Shown: positions 8,175 to 17,578, numbered from the stretch's first letter. The stretch is 64,000 nt of DNA from Rhizobium grahamii CCGE 502 (GCF_000298315.2 NZ_AEYE02000033.1:67001-131000), one strand, 5' to 3'. Numbers and translations are program-made. The notes: a model not told the origin generated them from the letters alone.

Positions 8175-9808
8175 TATCTTCCCTCCGCATCGCCGCCGGT
8201 GGCTGAATCCGGGTAGCCAGGAATTCTTACCGCGTTTCTTACCGCATCAATATAGAGGCTGGGTTTGCTCAGACTACGAATTGTTGCGTCCATGTACTGC
8301 ATCGCTGGACCGGCTTGGACCGTGAGTGCAAGGGTAAGCGTAAGCAGGAACATCACCGGCACCATCTCGATGACCAGCACGCGTGGAACCGTTTTCTCCA
8401 GCGAGGTCCAGAAGGTGCGAATTCCCGCACGCGTCATCGAAATGAGGGCTGCGACACCGGACAGGATCACGAGAACGGTCAGCGCCCAGACCGCCGCAGT
8501 CGGCGGCACGCCGATCGCCCCTGCTCCCATCATCGTCGAGAGCATCGCGAATTTTGCGACAAATCCGGAAAGCGGAGGAAGGCCGGAAAGCAGGATGGCA
8601 CATGCGGCAAAGCAGATACCGAGGATGGTCATGGTGCCGGGCATCGTGACGCCATTACTTTCTTCTTCTTCGTCCTCCTCCGCGTCTCCATAGACTTCCA
8701 TGGTTACGGCAAGCACGTTGGCGCCGGCGTCCTGGCCGCGTTCGACCAGCTCTATCAGCATGAAAAAGGCGCTGATCGACAGTGTCGAGCTGACGAGGTA
8801 AAGCAGCGCGCCAGAGGAAACCGCACCGTCGTTAATCCCGATGACCATCAGAAGTGTTCCCGAGGAAACCAGGACGGAGAAACCCGCCAGGCGCCCGAGT
8901 GCCTGCGAGGCAAGCACGCCAATGGCGCCGAAGATCAAGGTGGCCATGCCGCCATAGAGCAGCAAGACGGATCCGAAGCCGGCTGATGGGCCCTCACCGA
9001 AAAGCAACATCGTCAGGCGCAGGATGACGTAGATGCCGAGCTTGCTCAAGATTGCGAAAATGCCGGCGACGGGTGCCGAGGCGGCGCTATAGGCGGTGGG
9101 TAGCCAGAAGCACAGTGGCCACATGCCAGCCTTGATCAGGAACACGATGCCGAGGATTCCGGCACCGGCTTCCATCAGCATCCGGCGATCGGGTTCGATC
9201 TCGGGAATGCGGGCTGCAAGATCGGCCATGTTAAGCGTTCCGGCCGTGCCGTAGATGAGGCTGACACCGATCAGGAAGAGCAGAGCCGCAACGAGGTTGA
9301 CTGCGATGTAGTGCATGCCTGCCTTGACCCGCAGCGGTCCGGAACCATGCAGCAAAAGACCGTAGGAGGCGGCCAGCATGACCTCGAAGAAAACAAACAG
9401 ATTGAAGAGGTCTCCGGTGAGGAAGGCTCCGTTGACCCCCATCAGCAGGAGCTGGAACATGCTGTGGAAGTGGGCGCCCACCGCGTGCCAGCGGGCAAGT
9501 GAAAAAACGAGCGCGGCAACGGCGAGGAGTGCGGTCAGGACGAGCATCAGCGCCGAGAGTGCATCCATCACCAGCACAATGCCAAAGGGTGCAGCCCAGT
9601 TGCCGACGAGGTATACGCCTTCGAAGTCACCTTGCCCGACTTCGGTCCGGAGCAATGCAAGGGCAACAAGGATCAGAAGGATCGTTGAGCCGAGGCTGAT
9701 CATCGCCTTTGTCGTGCGCCGACGCTCGTCGACCAGGAGGAGGACGGCACTCGCGACCAGCGGAAGCAGGATCGGCGCGACGACGAGGTGATGCATCCAG
9801 CCGTTCAT
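8174..9808 (-). CDS. phaD: Pha/Mrp antiporter subunit D
   Basis: A 544-residue NuoM/NuoN-like proton-translocating subunit with about fourteen hydrophobic segments. Conserved features include NLFVFFEVMLAASYGLLL, with the membrane glutamate, and the lysine helix GIVFLIKAGMWPLCFWLP. An acidic insert (GDAEEDEEEESN) sits in a loop at about residue 375, as seen in rhizobial PhaD proteins. D and A are the two subunits homologous to complex I antiporter modules and are thought to carry the ion paths. The gene overlaps phaC by four bases and phaE by one. Confidence 0.92.
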   Translation of the reverse strand: MNGWMHHLVVAPILLPLVASAVLLLVDERRRTTKAMISLGSTILLILVALALLRTEVGQGDFEGVYLVGNWAAPFGIVLVMDALSALMLVLTALLAVAALVFSLARWHAVGAHFHSMFQLLLMGVNGAFLTGDLFNLFVFFEVMLAASYGLLLHGSGPLRVKAGMHYIAVNLVAALLFLIGVSLIYGTAGTLNMADLAARIPEIEPDRRMLMEAGAGILGIVFLIKAGMWPLCFWLPTAYSAASAPVAGIFAILSKLGIYVILRLTMLLFGEGPSAGFGSVLLLYGGMATLIFGAIGVLASQALGRLAGFSVLVSSGTLLMVIGINDGAVSSGALLYLVSSTLSISAFFMLIELVERGQDAGANVLAVTMEVYGDAEEDEEEESNGVTMPGTMTILGICFAACAILLSGLPPLSGFVAKFAMLSTMMGAGAIGVPPTAAVWALTVLVILSGVAALISMTRAGIRTFWTSLEKTVPRVLVIEMVPVMFLLTLTLALTVQAGPAMQYMDATIRSLSKPSLYIDAVRNAVRIPGYPDSATGGDAEGR

Positions 9809-10143
9809 CGCGGCTCGTTCCTGCCGTCGACGTGATCATTTCCAGTCAGACCGCGGGAAGCAAGCAGCACGACAAGGAAAAGCGCGGTCGTTGCAAACCC
9901 GATAACAATGGCCGTGAGAACGAGCGCCTGCGGCACGGGGTCTGCAAGGGCAGTTGCCGGAACATCTTCCCCGAGGATCGGCGGCACATTCGCCTTTACG
10001 CCGCCCACACCGAAAATGAAGAGGTTCACGGCATAGGACAACAATGACAGTCCAACGATCACCTGATAGGTGCGCGGACGCAAAATCAGCCAGATCCCGC
10101 AGCTGGTCATCGCTCCGATCGCGATGGACAGGACAAGTTCCAT
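9805..10143 (-). CDS. phaC: Pha/Mrp antiporter subunit C
   Basis: A 112-residue NuoK-like subunit with three membrane helices. It contains the family sequence LRPRTYQVIVGLSLLSYAVN followed by LFIFGVGG, and further on PVPQALVLTAIVIGFATTAL with the conserved PQALVLTAIVI stretch. The frame is open upstream, but ATG 10143 overlaps the phaAB stop by one base and gives the standard length. Confidence 0.92.
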   Translation of the reverse strand: MELVLSIAIGAMTSCGIWLILRPRTYQVIVGLSLLSYAVNLFIFGVGGVKANVPPILGEDVPATALADPVPQALVLTAIVIGFATTALFLVVLLASRGLTGNDHVDGRNEPR

Positions 10144-13130
10144 TACCTCTCCTCGGATTTGGCAGCGTCGATTGCACGCAGACGGTTGATGCGAATTGAC
10201 TGGTGGGCGAGTGCGACAAGAATGAGCACCGTCGAGCCAACGACCAGACTGAACACGCCGAGGTCGAACAACAACGCGGAGGCGGCGGGCATCTTGCCGA
10301 TGAGCGGAAGCTCGATATACCTCGAATGAGACGTCAGGAACGGATAACCGAGGATCCAGGCGCCCGCACCGGTCAAGACAGCAGTCAGAAGCCCTGCCCC
10401 CATCCAGCGCAATGGCAGGATGCGAATACGATCCTCGGCCCAGCGCGTTCCGCCCGCAAGATACTGGAGCAGGAAGGCGATCGAAAGCGTCAGGCCGGCG
10501 GAGAAGCCGCCGCCTGGAAGATCGTGACCACGCATGAAAATATAGACGGCAAGGGTGATGATGACGGGAAACATCCACTGCATGATGACGGAAGGTATCA
10601 GCAGGTAGTCCCGGACAGTATCACCGGCGGACCTCTCCGGCCGCTCCTCGTCGAAACGGTTCTGTATTTGCTGCTGCTCCGGCATGTCCATGCTGTCAGC
10701 GGCCGGACGGAAGCGGCGCAGCAAGGCGTAGACCGTCAGGGCGACGACGCCGAGCACGGCAATTTCGCCGAGCGTGTCGAAACCGCGGAAGTCGACGAGG
10801 ATGACATTGACGACGTTGCGTCCTCCCCCTTCAGAATAGGCGTTTTCCAGGAAGTAGGTTGCGATGGCGTCGGGGACGGGCGTGGTCATGACAGCGTAGG
10901 CCATGAACGACATTGCGATCCCGCAGACGACGGCGAGGGCCAAATCCCGAAAGCGACGGAAGCGTGCGCGCAGCGTCATCGCTTCGCCAAATCCCTCCGT
11001 TCGCTTCGGCAACCACCTGAGGCCGAGAAGAATGAGGACGGTGGTGACAATCTCGACGAGAAGCTGGGTAATCGCAAGATCCGGAGCTGAAAGCCATACG
11101 AAGGTCGTGCAAACGATAAGACCGACACCGCCGAGCATGACCAGCGCCGCCAGTCGATGGTATTTGGCAAGATAGGCCGTACCGATCGCCAGGCAGATGC
11201 CGATTGTCCAGAGGATGGCAAAAACAGGGTCGACACCTGAAATCTCCAGGGGGCGGCTTTGAAAGCCCCTGAGATAAAGAGGCACCAGACCAGCAGCAAA
11301 TCCCATGATCACGACCCAGCGAAGCTGGGGCTGCAGCTTGCGTGTCCCAAGACGCTGCTCGGCAATACGGGCCCAGTGCCACGAGACCTCGACCAGGATG
11401 CGTTCGAATATGCGCTGCCCCCTGAGGCGCCGCAGCAAAGGGGGGCCGTCCTCACAGCGCGCGAAGTAGTCCTTCAGCGCCAGGAATATCGCCGTCCCGG
11501 CGACAAGAGCAATCAGGCTCATGATCAGCGGCAGATTGACGCCATGCCAGATGGCCAGGCTGTATTCCGGCGTATCGCTGCCGAGCACGCCGATCACCGC
11601 GGTCTTGAGGAATGGTCCAATGGAAAGTGCTGGAATGATGCCGACAATGAGACAAAGCACCACCAGCAGTTCGATCGGAAAGCGCATCCACCGCGGCGGC
11701 TCGTGGGGATGCTCGATCGGGAGGTCCATCGCAGGCGGACCAAAGAAGACGCTGTGAATGAAGCGGATTGAATAGGCGACGCTGAATGCGGATGCGAGGG
11801 TGGCGACGTACGGCAAGATCCGATCGAGGATCGAGTCCGCGTGCGTCTCGACTGCCTCGGCAAAGAACATCTCCTTGGAGAGAAAACCGTTGAGCAGCGG
11901 AACGCCGGCCATGGCCGCACTCGCAACGATGGCAAGGGTCGCGGTAAACGGCATGAAACGGAACAGGCCGCTCAACCTTCGCATATCACGCGTGCCGGTC
12001 TCATGGTCAATGATGCCGGCTGCCATGAAGAGAGATGCCTTGAAGGTCGCATGGTTGAGCATGTGGAAGATCGCAGCGACGGTGGCGAGCGGGCTGCCAA
12101 GGCTGAGCAAGGTGGTGATCAGCCCGAGATGGCTTATGGTCGAATAGGCCAGCAGCCCTTTCATGTCCTGCTGGAACATCGCGAAGTAAGCACCGAGCAG
12201 CAACGTTATCATGCCGGCAGCGCCGAGGATCCAGAACCATTCCCACGTGCCCGACAACGCCGGATAGAAGCGCGCAAGAAGAAAAACCCCTGCCTTCACC
12301 ATGGTGGCCGAATGCAGGAACGCAGATACTGGCGTTGGCGCGGCCATGGCGTTCGGAAGCCAGAAGTGGAAGGGGAATTGTGCGCTCTTGGTCAGCGCTC
12401 CAAGCAGAATGAAGATGAGCGCCGGCACGTAGAGCGCATGGCTGCGGATGACGTCACCCGAACCAAGGATCTTGTCGAGGTCGTAGCTCCCAACGATCTT
12501 TCCAAGAAGAAGCAGGCCGATCAAGAGGCAGAATCCACCAATGCCCGTCACCGTGAGCGCCATTCGGGCACCGTCGCGGGCGGCTGCGGTGTTATGCCAG
12601 TAGCTGATCAAAAGGAACGAGGAGATGCTCGTCATTTCCCAGAACACCGAAAGCAGGATGACGTTTCCCGAGATCACGATGCCCAGCATCGCGCCCATGA
12701 AGGCGAGCAGGAACGAGAAGAACCTTGGCACCAGGTCTTGCTCGGACATGTAGTATCGTGCGTAGAGGACGACGAGCAGCCCGATCGCGGTAACGAGCAT
12801 GGAAAATATCCATGCGAAACCATCCATGCGCAGCGAGAAGTCGAGACCGAGCTGGGGCAACCAGGCAACGCTGTACCTGACGACTCCGCCATCGGACACC
12901 GCGGGGTACACGCTGGCTGTCAAAAGAAGGGCGGCGAGCGTCGTCAGGCCCGCAAGGCCGGCCGGAAGGCGGCGGGACGTCGTGTTCAGCAGACAAATGG
13001 ATAGAAGACTTCCCACAAAGGGCAGAATAAGCAGGACAACGAGTAGAAATGGTCCGCCTGTTATCCCAACACCTTGATCCTCTTCGTTTTCGTATGGTGA
13101 GCAGCGAGCCCCGTCTGGCCTGCCTAGCAA
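10143..13130 (-). CDS. phaAB: Pha/Mrp antiporter fused subunits A and B
   Basis: A protein of about 995 residues and the first gene of the operon. Residues 30-500 are the NuoL-like antiporter module, with the membrane glutamate in VFWEMTSISSFLLISYW and the lysine helix ALTKSAQFPFHFWLPNAM. Residues 600-780 are the MbhD/E-like extension. From about 850 to the end is the MnhB domain, with IFMRGHDLPGGGFSAGLTL. This A-B fusion is the arrangement described for rhizobial Pha (K+/H+) systems, whereas most Mrp operons encode B separately. The start is uncertain: only a TTG at 13130 begins this frame, and no in-frame ATG lies before the first helix. The antiporter exports Na+ or K+ for protons and supports alkaline or salt adaptation. 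Na+ versus K+ preference cannot be told here. Confidence 0.9.
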   Translation of the reverse strand: MLGRPDGARCSPYENEEDQGVGITGGPFLLVVLLILPFVGSLLSICLLNTTSRRLPAGLAGLTTLAALLLTASVYPAVSDGGVVRYSVAWLPQLGLDFSLRMDGFAWIFSMLVTAIGLLVVLYARYYMSEQDLVPRFFSFLLAFMGAMLGIVISGNVILLSVFWEMTSISSFLLISYWHNTAAARDGARMALTVTGIGGFCLLIGLLLLGKIVGSYDLDKILGSGDVIRSHALYVPALIFILLGALTKSAQFPFHFWLPNAMAAPTPVSAFLHSATMVKAGVFLLARFYPALSGTWEWFWILGAAGMITLLLGAYFAMFQQDMKGLLAYSTISHLGLITTLLSLGSPLATVAAIFHMLNHATFKASLFMAAGIIDHETGTRDMRRLSGLFRFMPFTATLAIVASAAMAGVPLLNGFLSKEMFFAEAVETHADSILDRILPYVATLASAFSVAYSIRFIHSVFFGPPAMDLPIEHPHEPPRWMRFPIELLVVLCLIVGIIPALSIGPFLKTAVIGVLGSDTPEYSLAIWHGVNLPLIMSLIALVAGTAIFLALKDYFARCEDGPPLLRRLRGQRIFERILVEVSWHWARIAEQRLGTRKLQPQLRWVVIMGFAAGLVPLYLRGFQSRPLEISGVDPVFAILWTIGICLAIGTAYLAKYHRLAALVMLGGVGLIVCTTFVWLSAPDLAITQLLVEIVTTVLILLGLRWLPKRTEGFGEAMTLRARFRRFRDLALAVVCGIAMSFMAYAVMTTPVPDAIATYFLENAYSEGGGRNVVNVILVDFRGFDTLGEIAVLGVVALTVYALLRRFRPAADSMDMPEQQQIQNRFDEERPERSAGDTVRDYLLIPSVIMQWMFPVIITLAVYIFMRGHDLPGGGFSAGLTLSIAFLLQYLAGGTRWAEDRIRILPLRWMGAGLLTAVLTGAGAWILGYPFLTSHSRYIELPLIGKMPAASALLFDLGVFSLVVGSTVLILVALAHQSIRINRLRAIDAAKSEER

Positions 13131-13186
13131 TACATGTAAATTTGCTATATATGTTTGATAACAACCAATATGGGCAGCTTCGGACG

Positions 13187-13435
13187 ATGGGTCAAGCTAT
13201 CAATGCCAAGATTTTGACGCCGGCACTCTGTCGCGGGGCGCGAGGGCTTCTCGACTGGACCCAAAGCGAACTCGGTGATCGATCTGGCGTCTCCCGTAGC
13301 ACGGTGCGTGACTACGAAGGCAACCGGCATGACATCCATCGGGCAACGGAGGCCCAACTGCGCCTTGCCTTCGAAAGCGGTGGGGTTTCCTTCGTGAGCC
13401 TTGACGACGATACCGTTGCAGTCTGCGTCAGATAA
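13187..13435 (+). CDS. Small XRE-type helix-turn-helix protein
   Basis: An 82-residue protein. Residues 10-60 match the alphaproteobacterial XRE-type HTH seen in many short regulators: CRGARGLLDWTQSELGDRSG, then VSRSTVRDYEGNRH. The last part (FESGGVSFVSLDDD) resembles the usual C-terminal GVxF-x(3)D tail. It is divergent from phaAB, and their 5' ends are within about 60 bases of each other, so it may act on that promoter (inference). ATG 13151 is an in-frame alternative start. Neither start has a strong ribosome binding site. Confidence 0.7.
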   Translation: MGQAINAKILTPALCRGARGLLDWTQSELGDRSGVSRSTVRDYEGNRHDIHRATEAQLRLAFESGGVSFVSLDDDTVAVCVR

Positions 13436-13522
13436 GTCTTGCTCCGACCGAATTTCATCGTGACTGGAGGACGATGTCTGCGACGGCTCAGAGCTTCAAC
13501 TGATCGCTAAGATCAGTGACAG

Positions 13523-13891
13523 TCAATTTGCGGGCCTGACCTTCCAACCTGCAGTGGCAGAGTGGCATGCGACCCCCTTGAACCGAGATTCGCCCTGCAG
13601 AGAGCGCTGCGTCGTCACGAAACCTCTGCACTCGCCATCCGAACCCGGCGCAACCGTGATCTCCGAGATCACCCCTGAACTGCCGGTTGACGGATTTCCC
13701 CAGGCAAGTGGTTCGACGCCGACCGTCGACTGGCCGACCGTCTCGGCAATGACCGAAGTGTCGGCCCGCCTGTTTTGGGCCGTGGATTGTGTAATCAGCG
13801 ACGTATCGAGAGGTTCGACGCTCGAGCAACTCGCGAGCGCCAGGACAATCAGTCCCAGGGGCAGCCACTTCATTCGCATCGAGCTGATCAT
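13523..13891 (-). CDS. Putative lipoprotein
   Basis: A 122-residue protein with a lipoprotein signal: basic start MRMKW, hydrophobic LPLGLIVLALAS and a lipobox cysteine at residue 22 (LALASC-S). The mature part has no named domain. It carries ISEITVAPGSDGECRGFVTT and GVACHSATAGWKV, small conserved-looking blocks with two cysteines, reminiscent of short periplasmic surface-antigen-like proteins of rhizobia. The start ATG at 13891 has a GGGA about ten bases upstream. ATGs at 13879 and 13873 would also leave an intact signal. Confidence 0.65.
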   Translation of the reverse strand: MISSMRMKWLPLGLIVLALASCSSVEPLDTSLITQSTAQNRRADTSVIAETVGQSTVGVEPLAWGNPSTGSSGVISEITVAPGSDGECRGFVTTQRSLQGESRFKGVACHSATAGWKVRPAN

Positions 13892-14143
13892 TACTGAATC
13901 CCGTTTTAAGCAATCTGATCTTTGCAGCAAGACCTTTCAACCCTCTTAAATGAGAGGAATCGAAAATTCACAGTGGCGGGTCTTGTTGATCACCTCCCGA
14001 AACTTTTCATTCGAAGGGCCGATAGGGTTCTCCGTCGCATTGAGAACATATAACGTCGCATATAAGGGTTCGTTAAAATTAAAAGAAACTAATCTCGCTA
14101 GCAACGAAATAAAGCGCGCTCGAATCGCGCATGGGACGCAACA

Positions 14144-14380
14144 ATGAAACCCTCTGAATACAAGGCGGCACTCGCTGTAGTCGGATTGACAGCGAGCACC
14201 GTCCAGCAGCTGTTCCAGGTGGATCACATGACGTGCCGTCGTTGGGCGAGCGGCGAAGTATCCGTTCCGCGGTCCGTGGAACTTAGCTTGATGCTCATGG
14301 CATCAAGAGGTGTGAACTGTGCGCAGGCGATGATTCTCATCGGAAGCGAAGCGGCAGCACCCCATCTGGACGCTGCCTAG
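14144..14380 (+). CDS. Small DNA-binding-like hypothetical protein
   Basis: A 78-residue protein. The central part (ASTVQQLFQVDHMTCRRWAS followed by GEVSVPRSVELSLMLM) has the look of a phage-repressor or transposase-like helix-turn-helix, in which a recognition helix with CRRW is followed by a short linker and a helix. No other domain is visible. It lies alone behind an AT-rich stretch of about 200 bases (13941-14143) that probably holds its promoter. Confidence 0.55.
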   Translation: MKPSEYKAALAVVGLTASTVQQLFQVDHMTCRRWASGEVSVPRSVELSLMLMASRGVNCAQAMILIGSEAAAPHLDAA

Positions 14381-14413
14381 GCTTCTGAGGACTGCGGGCG
14401 ATTCAGCCGATGG

Positions 14414-15277
14414 TCAGTGCGCGAACCTGCGGGCGGCTCCAACGCAGGCGATCACGGCGGCCGTTACCGCAAACATTCCCCCGGTGACGGTTTCATTGAG
14501 CAATGTCGCAGCCAGGATCAGGCCGAAGAACGGCTGCAGTAATTGCAGCTGGCCCACGCCAGCGATACCCCCATGGGCAAGGCCGTGGTACCAGAAGATG
14601 AAGCCGATCAGCATGCTGAACAGCGACACATAAATGAGACCAGCCAGCGCAGGCGCACCGATCCCGGAGAAGCTCGAAGGCATTGACCAGAGCGAAAGGG
14701 CACCCATGACAGGCAGCGACAGCACGAGCGCCCAGGAAATCACCTGCCATCCTCCCAGTCGTCGGGAAAGCGTCGCGCCTTCCGCGTAGCCAAGGCCACA
14801 GAGCGCGATCGCCGCCAGCATCAGGCCATCTCCGGCCGGAGCGGCGGTCAAACCCTGCAGGATGGCGAAGGTACAGACAAGCGCACTCCCCGCGACCGCA
14901 AACAGCCAGAATGCCGGTTTCGGGCACTCGCCGCCACGGATGACGCCAAAGGCCGCCGTCGCGAGTGGCAGCAGTCCAATGAATACGATCGAATGTGCTG
15001 ACGTGACATGCTGCAATGCCAGCGCGGTCAGGAGCGGAAAACCGACAACGACCCCCGCCGCCACAATCAGCAGTGACGGGATATCACGTCTTGCCGGGCG
15101 CTTCTCGGAAAAGGCGATCACAAGCAAAAGGGCGAGGATGCCGGCGATCGCGGCCCTTGTTGCGGTCAAAAACACCGGATCGAATTGCGTCACCGCCAAC
15201 CGCGTGGCCGGCAGGGATCCGCTGAATATCACGACACCGACAAAGCCGCTGAGCCATCCAGATGTTGAGCGTTTCAT
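14414..15277 (-). CDS. EamA/DMT superfamily permease
   Basis: A 287-residue inner-membrane protein with ten hydrophobic segments arranged as two EamA repeats. The first repeat starts at GWLSGFVGVVIFSGSLPATR and the second at about residue 145. Family markers include PVFLTATRAAIAGILALLL and the repeat-2 sequence LNETVTGGMFAVTAAVIAC. Members mostly export amino acids or other small metabolites. It diverges from a MocR-type regulator across 86 bases that hold a palindrome, so this exporter is the likely target of that regulator (inference from arrangement, common for MocR/DMT pairs). Confidence 0.85.
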   Translation of the reverse strand: MKRSTSGWLSGFVGVVIFSGSLPATRLAVTQFDPVFLTATRAAIAGILALLLVIAFSEKRPARRDIPSLLIVAAGVVVGFPLLTALALQHVTSAHSIVFIGLLPLATAAFGVIRGGECPKPAFWLFAVAGSALVCTFAILQGLTAAPAGDGLMLAAIALCGLGYAEGATLSRRLGGWQVISWALVLSLPVMGALSLWSMPSSFSGIGAPALAGLIYVSLFSMLIGFIFWYHGLAHGGIAGVGQLQLLQPFFGLILAATLLNETVTGGMFAVTAAVIACVGAARRFAH

Positions 15278-15344
15278 AAAAATTCCTCGTGTTGATGCCG
15301 CTTTGATCGCGCCAAACCGCTGACAATGCCAGCAACAGTCTGAT

Positions 15345-15362
15345 ACAGTTTGACAAAACTGT
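15345..15362. promoter_or_regulatory. Palindrome between DMT permease and MocR regulator
   Basis: Perfect 7-base arms ACAGTTT and AAACTGT with a 4-base spacer, lying in the divergent intergenic gap. A further half site, ACAGT, occurs at about 15335. The position suggests the operator of the MocR-type regulator, controlling itself and the permease. Confidence 0.5.
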
Positions 15363-15384
15363 TATGCTCGGGGCACCCATACAG

Positions 15385-16785
15385 ATGGAAGAGACAGGGC
15401 AGCACACCATCACCCGCGTGGAAACCGTCATGGCCACAATCCGCCAGAGGATCGCGGGGAGAAGCCTGACGACCGGGGCAAGGCTGCCTTCGGTCAGGGC
15501 CATGGCGACGTTTGTTGGGGTTTCCACATCAACCGTCGTCGACGCATACGAGCGCCTGGTTGGAGAGGGCGTGATCCTCTCCAGGCCAGGCTCCGGGTTC
15601 TTTGTTGCCACACAGGCCGCACCATTCTCGTTATCGGCTGCCGGTCCCAAGCTCGACCGCGCCGTCGACCCTTTCTGGGTATCGCGACAGTCACTGGAGG
15701 CAAAGGAGGGTGACCCGAAACCCGGCTGCGGCTGGCTGCCCTCGTCCTGGCTCCCCAATCAGGCAATTCGCAAGGGATTGCGCGCGCTGTCACGCAGTGA
15801 TGATACGGCACTCGCCGACTATGGTTCCCCCCTGGGACTGGAGCCGCTGCGCCAGCTGATTTTGAGGCGAATGGCGGACCGCGGAATGGAAGCATCGCCC
15901 GGCCAGATCATGCTGACGGAGTCGGGGACCCAGGCAATCGATCTTCTCTGCCGTCTCTTTCTCGAGCCTGGCGACACCGTACTCGTCGACGACCCATGTT
16001 ACTTCAATTTTCAGGCGCTCTTGCGGGCCCATCGCGCAACCATGGTCAGCGTCCCCTATACCCCATCGGGGCCTGACATCGAACTTTTCGCGCAGGCGAT
16101 GGAGCAGCATCGCCCCCGCCTCTACATCACCAACTCGGCAATTCACAATCCAACCGGCGCCACACTTTCTCCGGTCGTCGCCCACAGGGTCTTGAAACTT
16201 GCCGACCAGTTCAATCTCACCATCGTCGAAGATGATATCTTTGCGGATTTCGAGCACAGCATTGCGCCCCGCTTGGCAGCATTCGACGGCCTTGACCGGG
16301 TGGTGCACATCGGCAGCTTCTCAAAGACCCTGTCCGCCTCTGCACGGTGCGGGTTTATCGCGGCCAAGAAAGACTGGATCGAAGGCCTCATCGACCTCAA
16401 GATCGCAACCTCGTTCGGCGGCGGGAGGCTTTCGGCCGAACTGGTCTACAAGGTGCTGAGTGACGGCAGCTACCGCAAGCACATCGAAGCCCTGCGCACG
16501 CGCCTTTCGAAGTCGATGTTTGAGGCAAGCGCAAGGCTGAAGCCTCTTGGCATCCTTCCCTTTGTCGAACCCCAGGCGGGAATGTTTCTCTGGGGTCGCC
16601 TTCCGGGGAATGTTGACGCTGCAGGCGTCGCTCGCGCCGCCCTTGACAGGAATATCGTGCTGGCGCCGGGAAATGCGTTCAGCCTGTCCCAATCGGCGAC
16701 GAACTACATGCGCTTCAATGTTTCCCAGTCCCTTGACGACAGGGTCTTTGAGGTTTTGCGCGAGGCGTTGGAAGGTTTTCCTTGA
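15385..16785 (+). CDS. MocR/PdxR-type regulator with aminotransferase domain
   Basis: A protein of about 466 residues. The N-terminal 75 residues are a GntR-type winged helix (TGARLPSVRAMATFVGVST, then VVDAYERLVGEGVILSRPGS). The rest is a fold-type I aminotransferase domain with ESGTQAIDLLCRLFLEPGD, the NPTGATLSP motif and the PLP lysine in GSFSKTLSASARCGF. Such proteins use PLP or its adducts as effector and regulate vitamin B6, amino acid or GABA genes. The frame starts at ATG 15364, but the palindrome at 15345-15362 leaves that start no ribosome binding site, so ATG 15385 is preferred. Confidence 0.82.
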   Translation: MEETGQHTITRVETVMATIRQRIAGRSLTTGARLPSVRAMATFVGVSTSTVVDAYERLVGEGVILSRPGSGFFVATQAAPFSLSAAGPKLDRAVDPFWVSRQSLEAKEGDPKPGCGWLPSSWLPNQAIRKGLRALSRSDDTALADYGSPLGLEPLRQLILRRMADRGMEASPGQIMLTESGTQAIDLLCRLFLEPGDTVLVDDPCYFNFQALLRAHRATMVSVPYTPSGPDIELFAQAMEQHRPRLYITNSAIHNPTGATLSPVVAHRVLKLADQFNLTIVEDDIFADFEHSIAPRLAAFDGLDRVVHIGSFSKTLSASARCGFIAAKKDWIEGLIDLKIATSFGGGRLSAELVYKVLSDGSYRKHIEALRTRLSKSMFEASARLKPLGILPFVEPQAGMFLWGRLPGNVDAAGVARAALDRNIVLAPGNAFSLSQSATNYMRFNVSQSLDDRVFEVLREALEGFP

Positions 16786-16807
16786 AGCAAGCCAGCCGTC
16801 CGAGCGC

Positions 16808-17578
16808 TCAGCGATCGAACATGTCCTGCCATTGCCGCTCTCCGATCATGCAATCCGTCTTCGGCTGGCCCGCGATCCTGTGGAAGGGTGCAGGATCGAG
16901 GCCACTCACCTCAAGGACAAGCTTTCGCCGCACCGCGGTTGCGAAGTCCTCGATCTTGTAGACCGGCAGGACGAAGGAACCCGGCCCCCCAATGACACAG
17001 TCCGCGTAATATTTGTCGAGGCCGCCAGGCGGGCTGGAGGGACGCAGCATCAGCGCCAGCCCGTTGATGACGACCCCGGCCTCAACTGCCATGTCGCGGG
17101 TTGGCGCAACCGGATTTCCGGAATTGTTTGCTCCATCCCCCGAGACATCGACCACTTGTCTTTGACCGGAATAAGGGCTCGATACGATCATGGCCGCACC
17201 CTGCGCAATGGCCGTCGAGATCGATGTCCGGCGCTGTGTGGTGATCGGCCGCTGCTCAAGCTTTGCAGCAAAGTCGATGGCGTCCTGTTCCGTGGCAATC
17301 AACTGCCAGTCGATGACCGACTCCGGAACCACATAGCCTGCCCATTCGAAATAACTGATGGCAATGCGGCCGTTGAGCCCGGCCGTAACCGCGTCGATGA
17401 ACTCCCGGTGCCTCAGCGCCTCGACGTAGCCTTCGCGCTGGATGCGAACCTCTTCCTGGTCCATGGACCGGGACGTATCGACAGCCAGCACAAGCTTGAC
17501 GTCGACCTCGCCTCCGGGTTGCGCGGCAACCGGGGTCGGACCGGACATACTCAGGAGTACTGCAAGGATTTCGAGCAT
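16808..17578 (-). CDS. DUF1194 exported VWA-domain protein
   Basis: A 256-residue protein. A short N-terminal signal (ILAVLLSMSGPTPVAAQP) directs export. Residues 25-220 form a von Willebrand A domain with a metal-ion adhesion site, visible as LVLAVDTSRSMDQEE, with RRTSISTAIAQGA and VDVSGDGANNSG supplying the later MIDAS positions. This matches DUF1194, common in rhizobia and without a defined function. The gene is convergent with the MocR-type regulator (22-base gap), so the two share a termination region. Confidence 0.8.
   Translation of the reverse strand: MLEILAVLLSMSGPTPVAAQPGGEVDVKLVLAVDTSRSMDQEEVRIQREGYVEALRHREFIDAVTAGLNGRIAISYFEWAGYVVPESVIDWQLIATEQDAIDFAAKLEQRPITTQRRTSISTAIAQGAAMIVSSPYSGQRQVVDVSGDGANNSGNPVAPTRDMAVEAGVVINGLALMLRPSSPPGGLDKYYADCVIGGPGSFVLPVYKIEDFATAVRRKLVLEVSGLDPAPFHRIAGQPKTDCMIGERQWQDMFDR

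Noticed and set aside
8315-8986. 223-codon plus-strand frame antisense to phaD
   Set aside because: Low-complexity charged composition without family resemblance; it is a shadow of phaD.
11841-13004. 387-codon plus-strand open frame antisense to phaAB
   Set aside because: It is rich in Arg, His, Glu and Gln with no hydrophobic core pattern, typical of the shadow of a membrane-protein gene in high-GC DNA. phaAB on the other strand is unmistakable.
13133-13150. ACATGTAAATTT shared with about 39833
   Set aside because: A 12-base AT-rich match in two unrelated intergenic regions is weak evidence for a common regulator. The flanks differ and no symmetry is present beyond ACATGT.
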